This document shows, in pieces, positions 46,431 to 55,815 of a stretch of 64,000 nucleotides of DNA (position 1 is the stretch's first letter; each line of letters opens with the position of its first letter). The stretch lies in assembly GCA_016789785.1 (NCBI GenBank), contig JAEUQE010000014.1:1-64000 (forward strand), given 5' to 3'. The notes beneath the pieces are model-generated. The model searched no databases. It was not told the origin of the DNA and was given only the letters and a program-made list of their open reading frames with translations. The DNA is from Bryobacterales bacterium. Lineage in GTDB: Bacteria; Acidobacteriota; Terriglobia; Bryobacterales; Bryobacteraceae. The position numbers were made by a program, and so were the translations under genes.

Positions 46431-48266
46431 GGGTGTACGACAAGAGAGTTGGGCTGTCGGCAGGAGGTGCTTTTATCAAGGGTTGTCTTACGGCATTAAT
46501 TGCCGTAAGATGAACCATGCCCCAGAATCCCTCTGCCTTATCTGCTCCCGCCGCCGATCTCTCCGAGCATTTGGCTCATCCTGTACCGATGCGCCGGGGA
46601 TCGGTCGGCGAACGGTTCATGAAGTGCTCCAAGCCGAATTGCGCCTGCTCCACGAATCCGGACGCTCGCCATGGTCCCTACCACACCCTGACCTCGGCAG
46701 TGCGGGGCGAGCCCAAGTCTCGTTACCTGACTGTCGAACAGGCCACCCTTGCCCAACAGCAGATCGATGCCGGCAAAGACTTCCAACAGAAAGTCGATCT
46801 CTACTGGGAGGTCTGCCAGCAATGGGCCAACCAGGAGTTGGCTGGATCGGAAACAGTCGATGCCACCGCCGAGGCGGTGAAAAAAGGGGGCTCCAAACGA
46901 GCTTCCAGGAAGAGCTTGCGGCGGAAGTCGGCAAGCTAATCGGGCGTCCCGCAGACAGTGGCATCGACTTTCAAGCCTTGGAGGACGCCGCCAAGCAATG
47001 TGCTCTGCGACTGGCGGCAACCGCTTTGGAGAGGTACTTGAATCGGGATCATTCCGACGATGCCGGTCCGCGGTTGCCTTGCCGTTGCGGCAGGCTCGCA
47101 AAGTCGGTGGGCCGCCACGAGAAGACATTTCAAACTGTATTGGGCGAGGTCACGCTCAGCCGGGCCTATTACCATTGCGGTTCTTGCCGGTCAGGCTTTT
47201 TTCCGCGGGACCGCGAACTGGGTCTCGAGGGCAGTTCAGAGTCTCCCGGCATCCAACGCATGAATGCGCTGACGGCGGCCATGGTGAGCTTCGCCGAAGG
47301 AAGTGTCTTATTGAAGGAACTGGCGGGCGTGGATATTAACGCGAAACGTGTCGAACGATCCGCCAAGAAGATTGGTGCTGAAGTAGTCGCCGACGAAAAG
47401 TTGCACACCGAACCGCTCGATCCAGACTCCGCCTTGCCCAACAGCATGTGCTTGAGCATGGACGGCACAGGGATTCCGGTGCGCGCCTCCGAGCTAGAGG
47501 GCCGCAGTGGCAAGCAACCCGACAGTCCAGCCAAAACACGTGAGGTGAAGTTGTGCCTGATCTGGAGCGCCGATACCCGCGACAAGGAGGGCAAGCCGGT
47601 TTGCGATCCAGGGTCCATCAGCTATTCGGCGGCCATTGAGAGTGCCGCCACCGCAGACACCGATAAGCACCGTTCCGAGTTCGCCGACCGCGTTCTGCGC
47701 GAAGCTACCCGGCGGCGGTTCGCTGAAGCCAGCAACACCACCGTGGTTGCCGACTTAGCCGCTTGGATCTGGAATATCGCCCAAGAGTTGTATCCGCGCG
47801 CGGCACAGATTGGCGACCGCTATCATGTCAAAGAGCGTCTATCCACCGTTGGCAAGGACTTATTCTCTGCCGGTTCATCGGGAGCCAAACAGTGGATTCA
47901 GGATCGTTGGGACGAACTCGATGCCGGAGCCTTGGATGATCTGCAGGCTGCCATTGAGGCCCATGCTGGTGTCTCCGAGGAAGCCCAAAAATGCTCCGGA
48001 TACCTGATCAACCATCGTGAACGAATGCGCTATCCCGAATTCGAAGCGCAAGGCAGATGCACATCCTCTGGAGTGACCGAAGGCGGATGTAAGAGCGTCA
48101 TCGGAACACGCTGCAAACGTTCTGGTATGCGCTGGACTGTGCGCGGAGCCAACACCATCCTTGCACTCCGTTGCTGCATTCTGAGCGGCCGCTTTCAAGA
48201 CACCTGGGAGCGAATCATCGACAGCCGGCGGGCTGCGTGACAATATCACTTTCTTGTCGTACACCC
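46431..48266 (+). mobile_element. ISKra4-family insertion sequence
   Basis: An 1836-bp element with terminal inverted repeats GGGTGTACGACAAGAGAGT (left) and the matching CACTTTCTTGTCGTACACCC at the right end, one mismatch apart over the shared stretch. A 9-bp duplication flanks it. The transposase is encoded in two overlapping frames. Intact ends and duplication indicate a recent and possibly active insertion. Confidence 0.9.
46517..48240 (+). CDS. ISKra4-type transposase, two frames joined by a -1 frameshift
   Basis: The first frame (46517-46939, 140 residues) starts MPQNPSALSAPAADLSEHL and contains CSKPNCACSTNPDARHGPY, a typical zinc-binding start of the family. The second frame continues in -1 register from about 46880 to 48240. 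It carries the DDE-type core: LSMDGTGIPVRASELEG, VVADLAAWIW, RYHVKERL, and the end SSGVTEGGCKSVIG. At 46878-46890 the sequence has six A's followed by five G's, a slippery run suited to programmed -1 frameshifting, a strategy known for this family. The fused protein would have about 570 residues. A true frameshift mutation cannot be excluded. Confidence 0.8.
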
Positions 48267-48275
48267 GCTGCTCGA
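48267..48275 (+). repeat. Target-site duplication of the ISKra4-type element, right
   Basis: Second exact copy of GCTGCTCGA. Confidence 0.8.
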
Positions 48276-48432
48276 AATCAACGCTGTTTATCGCAGATTC
48301 GCGGATACCAGGTAAGAATAGATAACGCGCCACGGAAGCCGGGTCCAACGGAAGAGCAACGTGGGCTAAGACACCGCGCTCGCACTGCGGATCGGCGTCT
48401 CCTCACTCCGTCGGCCAGTTCGGCGAGCGCAG

Positions 48433-48461
48433 TCCTTAGGAGTCCTTGAGCCTCCTAAGGA
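48433..48461. terminator. Perfect stem-loop at the 3' end of the IS110 gene
   Basis: A 10-bp perfect inverted repeat (TCCTTAGGAG / CTCCTAAGGA) with a 9-base loop covers the stop codon of the IS110-type gene. It could be a terminator or part of the element's end. Confidence 0.6.
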
Positions 48462-49828
48462 ACTCACCCCGCCACTTCGAGCGGTATGAGGGCGTATCCC
48501 AACGATTTCGTTTGGCATGGAGCTTTGCTTCTTGCCGTTTTTGGTAACGGAGTTGGTCGGCGGCGAACTTGGCGTCGTCGAATTCCTGGCGGGTTGATAT
48601 CAGGTGGAAGATGATGCGGGCGAGCTTGTGTGCTGCTGCCGTAATGGCTTTCGGCGCGCCGAGTTTGGCTCGCATGCGGCGATAGAAGTCGCCGAGAGCG
48701 CTCTTGCTGTGATGCAGTGATTGCGCCGCCATGCGCAACGCCAGTGCGGCGCGGCACTTCACTTTGCGCGTCGCGACGCACAGCACTTTTCCCCCGCTGA
48801 TGTCGTTGTCCGGGCATAGCCCCATCCACGATGCGAATGATGAGGCACTTCGGAACTTGGTGAAGTCGGGGCCGATCTCCCCGAGCAGGGTTTGCGCAAT
48901 GCCGGTTCGAATCCCCGGGATCTTGGTAAGATCCACACTCCACACGCGTTGCAACTCGGCCCGCAGCATGCCATCGGCCGATTGCTTCTTATTCGGGGAG
49001 GCATCTACTTCGGCAGCGGGGAGCATCCGGAGTGGTGGGCGGTTGAAGCTCGGTCATTTGTAGCCGATTCTCCCGGTCGCATTCGTCGATCATCTTTTGA
49101 TAGCTTCGGTAAGCCGCCAGCGACTGCTTCAACGTGAACAGATGCTCGTGCCGGTAGTCGCCGACCAACGATTTGGCGATCACCGCCTCGCTAGCCTTGA
49201 TGCGCTCGCCGCGCAACTTGGCCAGTTCCAGGGGATCTCGTTGTCCTTCGAAAATCGCGTCAACGATAGCCAAGCCAGTTTGCCCCACGATATCGCTGAT
49301 CACGTGGTGCAACTGCACATTCATCTGGTCGAGCGCTTTCTGCATGTGGTTTACGTGAGTCGCCGCCATCTGAACCAAGCTTTCCCGGTGCCGCAACAGT
49401 GACCGGATGGCGCACACCTCCTGAGCTGGTCGATACGAGGCTTTCAACAGGCCCGCCGAATGGAGGAACTGCAGCCACTGGCAATCGCAGACATCGGTGC
49501 GCCTCCCGGGAACGTTCTTCACGTGCCGGGCGTTGACTAAGCACACTTCGAAGCCGCGCTCCTCCAGAATCTGGAACAACGGAATCCAGCACACCCCAGT
49601 GGACTCCATCGCCACCGTCTTGATCCCGCACGCGCTCAGCCAGTCGGCCAAACTGTACAGGTCTTGAGTGAAGGTGGGGAAAGATCGCACGTTTTCCGTC
49701 GCACGATCCGCCGGCACCGCCACGAAGATCTCCGTCGCGCCGATATCGATGCCTGCCGCATCCCGCCGCATGACTGGCATCGCCGCATTGCTCGTCTTGC
49801 TGCCGCTTTGTTTCCGTTTGCGCGCCAT
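48436..49828 (-). pseudogene. IS110-family transposase, frameshifted
   Basis: Two adjoining frames make up one IS110-type transposase. The first (49828 to about 49020) starts with the RuvC-like DEDD domain: AGIDIGATEIFVAVP, KTVAMESTGVCW and GRRTDVCDCQWL. The second (about 49026 to 48436) holds the Tnp domain with IPGIRTGIAQTLLGEIGPDF, FRSASSFASWMGLCP and the catalytic serine in DISGGKVL. A one-base register change near 49020-49035 separates them, with the first frame ending in unrelated Pro/Arg-rich residues. Unless it is a sequencing error or programmed frameshift, the gene is inactive. Together with the upstream non-coding stretch it would span about 1.65 kb. Confidence 0.8.
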
Positions 49829-50090
49829 CGCTACCCCTTTCGGCGAGCATCTGGCGGCCCGAGTCGCGCAAAACGGGTACTCTCCTAATCGGGATCGTTG
49901 CGAGTCAAATCACGGCTCTCAAACGTCACCACTGCCTTGAGCACGAGACCTCGGAATCAGGCTAGCTACCGGGCTTGGCAGCTCCATTGCTCGGCCGACC
50001 TTAGCTGTCGCCGATGCTCACCAACGTGATCATAGCTGCTGCCCCCGTTCCTTGCCTGCAATGACCCGTTCAACGGGTCCCCGGGCTAGC
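49829..50090 (-). ncRNA. Candidate IS110 bridge-RNA region
   Basis: About 260 bases upstream of the IS110 transposase with no ORF and several short inverted repeats, for example GACCCGTT-CAACGGGTC near 50062-50079. In characterised IS110 elements the 5' non-coding end encodes a structured bridge RNA of roughly 150-250 bases that directs recombination. Position and length fit. The guide loops cannot be assigned by eye. Confidence 0.4.
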
Positions 50091-51213
50091 TAGTGCTTAA
50101 TTGCATAAGTTTATTATCGTATTACGAAGCTGACTTCCCTTGACTTCGCGCTTGCGCCATCGGAAAGGCTTGGCTCGGTCATTGTGCCGCTTGAGGAAGG
50201 CTTCAATGGCTTCACGCAATTCGTCTTTGCTCCTGAAACTTGCCCCTTTGAGCGCCTTGCGCTGCAACAGACTAAACACGATTTCGATTTGATTGAGCCA
50301 GCTCGCCGAGGTCGGCGTGAAATGGAATATCACTCGTTGTTCGTGTTTGGCGAGCCAGTCGTGGTTTCCCTTGTGCGTCGAGTAGTTGTCCAGTATCACA
50401 TGGATTTCCTTCTCAGATGGCAGTTCGGTCAGCACGCCTTCAAGGAAACAGAGAAAGTCTTCTCGCTTCTTGAGGTCGGTGGTTTTGGCGTGGACTTGGC
50501 CAGTACCGACCTCCAGAGCGGCGAACAGATTCAACGTGCCATGACGCTTGTAGGTGCTCTTCAAGGCGCGCACCACGCTGCCGCTGTCGGTCTCCACGTA
50601 GCCGCTTGGCCGCTCGATCGCCTGCATGCTCGGCTTTTCGTCGACACTCAACACCAGCGCGTTTACTGGCGGATCCAAATACAATCCGACGATTTCTGCG
50701 GCCTTGCGGGCAAACTCCTTATCCGTGCTCACGCACCAACTCCGCACCCTCTGCAGGTAGATGCCCTCGCGACGCAGAACACGCCAAACCGCATGAACGC
50801 TCGATCCGAGTTTCTCCGCCACCGCCGGCCCGTCCCAGTGCGACATCCCAGACGGAGGCGGTTGCTCCAGAAGCGCCAGAACACGCTTCCGAAACGATTC
50901 GCCGTAAGTGACGGGCTTACCTGATCGCGCCTCATCCCTGAGGCCCCGCAATCCCCACAAGGCGAAACGTCTGCGCCACTTGCTAACCGTCGGGACGGAG
51001 ACTCGTAACTCTCTCGCCACCTGCTGATTCTCCTTGCCCTCAAGGCAAGCGAGAACGATCCGAGCGCGCTCTACGATGCGCGCCTCCGCCGCGCGACTTT
51101 TGGTAATGTCCGCCAACATCGCCGCGTCTTCCGCCGAGCATTCCAGTGGGGGTGCATGTCGAGGCATGCCAAAACATTATCATACGAGAATGTTTTAATG
51201 CAACTAAGCACTA
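50091..51213 (-). mobile_element. IS630-family insertion sequence
   Basis: An element of about 1.12 kb with terminal inverted repeats TAGTGCTTAATTGCATAA (left) and TTAATGCAACTAAGCACTA (right). TA stands at both outer ends, matching the TA target duplication of the IS630/Tc1 group. It has inserted right at the 3' end of the glycogen-debranching gene. Confidence 0.88.
50097..51167 (-). CDS. IS630-type transposase
   Basis: A 356-residue single-frame transposase. The N-terminal helix-turn-helix (QQVARELRVSVPTVSKWRRRF) is followed by a second winged segment. The DDE core has VLSVDEKPSMQAIER, HVILDNYSTHKGN and FTPTSASWLNQIEIVF, which supply the three acidic residues in IS630 spacing. It appears intact and could be active. 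Confidence 0.92.
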   Translation of the reverse strand: MPRHAPPLECSAEDAAMLADITKSRAAEARIVERARIVLACLEGKENQQVARELRVSVPTVSKWRRRFALWGLRGLRDEARSGKPVTYGESFRKRVLALLEQPPPSGMSHWDGPAVAEKLGSSVHAVWRVLRREGIYLQRVRSWCVSTDKEFARKAAEIVGLYLDPPVNALVLSVDEKPSMQAIERPSGYVETDSGSVVRALKSTYKRHGTLNLFAALEVGTGQVHAKTTDLKKREDFLCFLEGVLTELPSEKEIHVILDNYSTHKGNHDWLAKHEQRVIFHFTPTSASWLNQIEIVFSLLQRKALKGASFRSKDELREAIEAFLKRHNDRAKPFRWRKREVKGSQLRNTIINLCN

Positions 51214-53277
51214 GTTAGTTAAGCTAGCGTTGCGCGGAGTCAGCACGGCCAAGACCCGTAATGCCTCCGCGACGCTCCATGCCTGCGCAGCGGCACCCAC
51301 GGGGTGATGCGGCGCGTCTCCATCATAGATCTCCGCCAGTGATCCGAGGCAGCACCGTTGAAATTCGGCTTCCAGCGGTTGGAGGATCTCGTGGCATTCC
51401 CGCAATTGCTGCGCTGAACTCCCGAATGCCTGCAGTTTCGCGCTGATGTACGGCCCGAGCAGCCATGGCCACACTGTGCCTTGATGATAAGCACCGTCGC
51501 GCTGAAGAGGGCCTCCTTCATAGCGCCCTCGATACTCGGGATGCGCCGGGTCCAGTGTACGAAGACCCACCGGCGTGAGCAGACGCTCTTCGACGACGCG
51601 CAGGATCGACTGCTGTTGATCAGCAGACATCAATGGGAACGGCAGACTGATGGCGAAGATCTGGTTGGGGCGGATGCGATCATCAGGGCCACTGGGCAAC
51701 AGGCAATCATAGAGGCATCCCGCCGCGGGATTCCAGAACTTCGCTGCGAAGCTGGAGGCAGCAAGCTGAGCCGCGTTCTCGAGTTCGGCGGCATAGTCTG
51801 CGCCGCCGAAGCGGTGGGCCCACGATGTGGTGATGCGCATCGCGTTGTACCAGAGCGCATTGATCTCGACGGGCTTCCCGTGGCGTGGCGTGACAACCCA
51901 ATCGCCCACCTTCGCGTCCATCCATGTGAGTTGTGTCGCGGGCGTGCCGGCGGAAAGAAGACCATCTTCGGGGTCCACGCGGATGCCGTAGTGCGTGCCC
52001 TTCTGATGCCAATCGATGATTTCCTTCGCGCGAGGATAGACACGATCGCGAATGAACTGCTCACTGCCGCCGCCATGTTGATACGCCCAAGCGGCCTGGA
52101 ACAGCCACAATGTAGCGTCGGCGGTGTTGTACTCAGGATGCGAGCCCGCATCGGCGAATCGATTGGGGATCACACCTTGGTGGAGATGATTCAGGAAGCC
52201 TTCCATGATGTCGCGCGCATCATCGAGTTTGCCGCGGCTGATCAACAAACCCGGCAGACTGATCATGGTGTCGCGTCCCCAATCGGTGAACCATGGATAG
52301 CCGGCGATGATGGTGGGCGATCCGTCATGGCGGCGCACCACGAACTGATCCGCGGCGGTCTCCAACCGGTTCCAGAGGTCTGGGCTGCCCGTGTTGATCA
52401 GGCCCGTGTTGATCAGGCCCGTGTTGATCAGGCCCGTGTTGATCAGGCCCGTGTTGATCAGGCTCGTCCGCCGTTCGCGTTCGCGCTCTTCCCACTGCGA
52501 GACATCGCGTGAACAGACCGTGCCGAGGTTCTCGATGGTCGCGGCAATGAATGCCTCTTCGCCTGCTTTCAACTCGAAGTCGAACCATCCGGGAGAGTAC
52601 AAATCCTCCTGGTAGTCGAGACCGCGATCCATCTCCTTGCGGTATTCGTTGTTGCGATACCAGTGGGCCACTTCGACGAAGTCCGCGGAGTTGTGGTGAA
52701 GATGCAGAGCCGGCAGCGCCTCATAGGGACGTACGGTCACGACACCGGCGCCGAGCGATACAGTGCGATTCCACTCACCGTTGGCATGCTGAGTGGAGTG
52801 GTAGTCGCGAAACGCGAGAAACGGGCGGATTCGCAGCCGGCAACCCATCGAAGAACGGTACTGAATTACGGCAGTCTGCTCACCGTGAATCAGGAAGAGC
52901 CTCTTCTCGATCTGGGTGCAACCGGTCTGATACGTCCACGTTGGGAAGGGATGCTGCTGGAACTCGGAAAGCATCCGGAAGCCGGAGGGCGTGACGATGC
53001 CGGGATACTGGCAGGCTCCGAGATTGGCCGATTCTCCATCACACAGCACTTCCTCCTCAAGGCGCGAGAGCATCACGAAGCGCTCTACCGGCGGGCGCAA
53101 AGATGCAGTGAGGAGTGAGTGATAGCGCCGAGTATTCGCGCCGGACACTGTGCCCATCGCGAAGCCGCCGGTGCCATTGGTTTCTAACCATTCCAGTTCG
53201 GACGACTTCGACCAGTCGCGGCAAGTCTCTCCATTGATGACGAGTGGCTCCATGGCAGTGATGGTTGCGGTGGGCAT
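51211..53277 (-). CDS. Glycogen debranching enzyme / amylo-alpha-1,6-glucosidase
   Basis: A 688-residue enzyme of the bacterial/archaeal amylo-alpha-1,6-glucosidase group. The N-terminal beta-domain starts EWLETNGTGGFAMGTVSGANTRRYHSLL, a family hallmark. The catalytic (alpha/alpha)6 domain has PWFTDWGRDTMISLPGLL, YNTADATLWLFQAAW and GTVWPWLLGPYI. It trims alpha-1,6 branches in glycogen. AGGAAA lies 8 bases upstream of ATG. Two oddities: residues ~276-300 are an LINTG x5 repeat encoded by a 15-bp tandem array, and the stop codon is supplied by the IS630 end, so the native last few residues may be changed. Both lie outside recognised catalytic motifs. Confidence 0.9.
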   Translation of the reverse strand: MPTATITAMEPLVINGETCRDWSKSSELEWLETNGTGGFAMGTVSGANTRRYHSLLTASLRPPVERFVMLSRLEEEVLCDGESANLGACQYPGIVTPSGFRMLSEFQQHPFPTWTYQTGCTQIEKRLFLIHGEQTAVIQYRSSMGCRLRIRPFLAFRDYHSTQHANGEWNRTVSLGAGVVTVRPYEALPALHLHHNSADFVEVAHWYRNNEYRKEMDRGLDYQEDLYSPGWFDFELKAGEEAFIAATIENLGTVCSRDVSQWEERERERRTSLINTGLINTGLINTGLINTGLINTGSPDLWNRLETAADQFVVRRHDGSPTIIAGYPWFTDWGRDTMISLPGLLISRGKLDDARDIMEGFLNHLHQGVIPNRFADAGSHPEYNTADATLWLFQAAWAYQHGGGSEQFIRDRVYPRAKEIIDWHQKGTHYGIRVDPEDGLLSAGTPATQLTWMDAKVGDWVVTPRHGKPVEINALWYNAMRITTSWAHRFGGADYAAELENAAQLAASSFAAKFWNPAAGCLYDCLLPSGPDDRIRPNQIFAISLPFPLMSADQQQSILRVVEERLLTPVGLRTLDPAHPEYRGRYEGGPLQRDGAYHQGTVWPWLLGPYISAKLQAFGSSAQQLRECHEILQPLEAEFQRCCLGSLAEIYDGDAPHHPVGAAAQAWSVAEALRVLAVLTPRNASLTN
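52388..52462. repeat. 15-bp tandem repeat x5 within the debranching enzyme gene
   Basis: Five exact copies of CCCGTGTTGATCAGG, in frame, encode LINTG five times. The copies are identical at every third position as well, which points to recent slippage. Confidence 0.95.
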
Positions 53278-53331
53278 TGCGGATTTCCTGGCGGTTGAAT
53301 GCCTTTGTCCGCGGCATCTATTCCGGCGAGG

Positions 53332-55155
53332 CTATTCCTTAGCCGCCTGCACTAGTTCCTGCTCCTTATACTGCAACTGATATAGCTTCCAGTAGATCCC
53401 GCGCTGCGCAAGCAACTCCTGATGCGTTCCGGTCTCGCGCAACTGCCCCTTGTGCATGACAAAAATGCGAGTGGCGCGTTGAATGGTGGAAAGACGGTGA
53501 GCGATGACCACCGATGTGCGGCCGGCGACAAGTCTCTCCAGCGCCTCACGAATGCGAAGTTCGGTGGCGGTGTCGACGCTGGAGGTCGCTTCGTCGAGGA
53601 TCAGAAACATGGGATCGTGCGCAAGGGCGCGGGCGAAGCTGATGAGTTGCTTCTGGCCCACGGAGAGGCCGGCGCCGCGCTCCTTCACGGCGTGATGCAC
53701 TCCATCGGGAAGGGAGCGCACAAAATCGCCGAGATTGACCTGTTCGAGCGCATGCAGCACGCGCCCCGTTTCGATACCGGTGGTGCCGAGTTTGACGTTG
53801 TCTTCCAGTGTTCCGGTGAACAGGAATGAGTCCTGCAAGACGATGGCGAAGCGCTCGCGGAGTTGCTCGGGGCGGTATTCGCGGATGTCGACACCACCCA
53901 GGCGAATCGTGCCCTTCTGCACATCGTAGAAGCGAAGCAGCAGATTGACGAGCGTTGTCTTGCCCGCGCCGGTGTGGCCCACAACCGCTATCGTCTCGCC
54001 GGGTTGAATGGTGAAGCTGACGTCGCGCAACACCCAATCCTCATTCTTGTATGCGAACCAGACACGGTCGAACTCAATGGTGGCGGGTGAGGCGGGCGGG
54101 CGTTTGCTGTCACCGGGCGCCTGGATGGTGACCGGTGTGTCGATGAGTTGAAAGATGCGCTCCGCGGCGGCGGCGGCGGTCTGCAGGATGTTGTATTTCT
54201 CGCTCAGATCCTGAATTGGACGGAACAGACGCAGGCCATACTGAAAGAACGCAACCAAAACCCCGAGGCTGAGGCTCTGATCGCGAACCTGCACTCCGCC
54301 CCACGCGAGCAGGCCGGCGAGCGTGACCATGCTGACGAACTCCACCGAAGGATAGAACCATCCGTAGGCGACAATGGCTTCCTTGTAGGCATCCATATGC
54401 TCGCGATTCACATCCGAGAACTCCTGCCTGCTGCGTGCTTCCCCATTGAAGAGTTGCAGCACGGACATCCCGCTGACGTGCTCCTGCAGATACGAGTTGA
54501 TGCGGGCAACAGCGGTGCGAATGCGGCGATTGGATTTCGTGACGGACCGGCGAAAACGCATGGTGACCCAGAGAAGGGCGGGGATGGGAATCACCAGCAC
54601 GATTCCCAAGGAGGGACTGAGTTGAAACAACACGATCAGCGTGAGGAACACCATCAGCAGGTCGCCGATGAGCGCGACAACACCACTGGAGAACATTTCG
54701 TTCAGCGCGTCGCCGTCGGTGGTGACCCGCGTGAGCAGGCGTCCCACGGGGTGGCGATCGTAATAGGCAAGATCCAGTTGCTGCAGCTTCGCCATGGTCT
54801 GCCTGCGGAGATCCCACATCGCATGCTGGGCGGTGCGATTCATGAGGAAGGCCTGGCTGTACTCCATGAGAAGCGCCAGCGCCAGCGCCGCAAGATAGAG
54901 AAGAGCCACTTGCGCGAGGCCGGATCGAGGGTCGGCGGAAAGCAAAGGATCAAGCCATGAGGTGAGGGGCTTGGCAGGCGCAAGGTAACGGTCGATGGCG
55001 TACTTTGTCAGCCATGGGCCGGCGACTTGCAACGTGGAGTGGATCAGCATGCACAGCACCGCGACGGCAACGGTGCTGCGATACGGCTTCAAATAACCCA
55101 GAAGACGGCGGAGGAGTTTGCCGTCGTAAAATCGCCCTAACTGTTCTTCTTCCAC
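53332..55155 (-). CDS. ABC exporter, fused permease and ATPase (MsbA-like)
   Basis: A 607-residue ABC half-transporter. Six membrane helices lie in the first ~310 residues (STVAVAVLCMLIHSTLQVAG, QVALLYLAALALALLMEY and others). The ATPase domain has Walker A GHTGAGKTT, VLQDSFLF, an altered signature LSVGQKQ instead of LSGGQ, LILDEATSSVD and IAHRLST. LSVGQKQ is common in the SmdB-like multidrug half-transporters. GTG 55155 is chosen with GGAAG 11 bases upstream; the longer ATG-started frame would overlap the CBS-protein gene and adds a basic unlike segment. Substrate is unknown. It lies outside the RiPP clusters. Confidence 0.87.
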   Translation of the reverse strand: MEEEQLGRFYDGKLLRRLLGYLKPYRSTVAVAVLCMLIHSTLQVAGPWLTKYAIDRYLAPAKPLTSWLDPLLSADPRSGLAQVALLYLAALALALLMEYSQAFLMNRTAQHAMWDLRRQTMAKLQQLDLAYYDRHPVGRLLTRVTTDGDALNEMFSSGVVALIGDLLMVFLTLIVLFQLSPSLGIVLVIPIPALLWVTMRFRRSVTKSNRRIRTAVARINSYLQEHVSGMSVLQLFNGEARSRQEFSDVNREHMDAYKEAIVAYGWFYPSVEFVSMVTLAGLLAWGGVQVRDQSLSLGVLVAFFQYGLRLFRPIQDLSEKYNILQTAAAAAERIFQLIDTPVTIQAPGDSKRPPASPATIEFDRVWFAYKNEDWVLRDVSFTIQPGETIAVVGHTGAGKTTLVNLLLRFYDVQKGTIRLGGVDIREYRPEQLRERFAIVLQDSFLFTGTLEDNVKLGTTGIETGRVLHALEQVNLGDFVRSLPDGVHHAVKERGAGLSVGQKQLISFARALAHDPMFLILDEATSSVDTATELRIREALERLVAGRTSVVIAHRLSTIQRATRIFVMHKGQLRETGTHQELLAQRGIYWKLYQLQYKEQELVQAAKE

Positions 55156-55238
55156 TGGTGCGAAACTTCCAGTGTAGCGCGGGGGCCGCCTGGAATCGGC
55201 GTTCCGGGAGCCCCCGCGCCGCCTCCGAGTTGGCGCAC

Positions 55239-55688
55239 TCAACCGGGATAAGCGCCGGCAATGTAGCTTTCGAGCTGTTGGATCTTCTCCTCCTGCGCGG
55301 ATACGAGCCACTTGACGAGGTCACCGATGGACACGACACCTACTACACGATCTTCTTCGACGACGGGAAGATGCCGGATGCGAAGGTCCGTCATGGAGCG
55401 GAGGCATTCATCAATGGTATGTTCCGGCGACACTGTGAACACGGGCGCCGACATGATTTCGCGAATCGGCGTATCTTTCGAGGAACGCCCTTTGAGAACC
55501 ATTTTGCGAGCGTAGTCACGCTCGGAAAGGAAGCCGGCCAGACGGCCGTTCTCCATGATGAGCAGCGCGCCAACGCCCCTTTCCGCCATGAGCGCGACTG
55601 CATCGTAAACGGAGTGTTGAGGAGTCAGCCAGAAGAGATCGGAGCTCTTCCGGAGAAGGACTTTGCGAATCTTTTCGGATTGCCGCAT
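55239..55688 (-). CDS. CBS-domain pair protein
   Basis: A 149-residue protein made of two CBS domains (QHSVYDAVALMAERGVGALL, GRLAGFLSERDYARKM; HTIDECLRSMTDLRIRHLPV, DRVVGVVSIGDLVKWLV). Such pairs bind adenine nucleotides and sense energy state. GGAGG lies 5 bases upstream of ATG 55688, so the longer frame is rejected. It precedes the ABC exporter by 83 bases. No partner is evident. Confidence 0.9.
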   Translation of the reverse strand: MRQSEKIRKVLLRKSSDLFWLTPQHSVYDAVALMAERGVGALLIMENGRLAGFLSERDYARKMVLKGRSSKDTPIREIMSAPVFTVSPEHTIDECLRSMTDLRIRHLPVVEEDRVVGVVSIGDLVKWLVSAQEEKIQQLESYIAGAYPG

Positions 55689-55815
55689 TGCGCCTCCAAA
55701 TCCCAGATGTTTCGGCGATGATTGCGGAGCTTTCCACAATCCCCGGTTCGGGAAGAGTAGCAGCGGGATTCCATAGAGTCAAGGGGAAGGAATAGGTGCG
55801 CTTGCAGACGGCGTC

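Noticed and set aside
46363..46516. Coding start of the second ISKra4 frame upstream of 46517
   Set aside because: This stretch includes the IS terminal repeat and target duplication; the protein-like part of that frame begins only near 46880.
52388..52462. CRISPR-like array
   Set aside because: The units are contiguous 15-bp repeats without spacers inside a coding frame.
53332..55155. Exporter belonging to the RiPP clusters
   Set aside because: It is beyond the IS array, next to CBS and housekeeping genes, and lacks a peptidase domain; no link to either RiPP locus.
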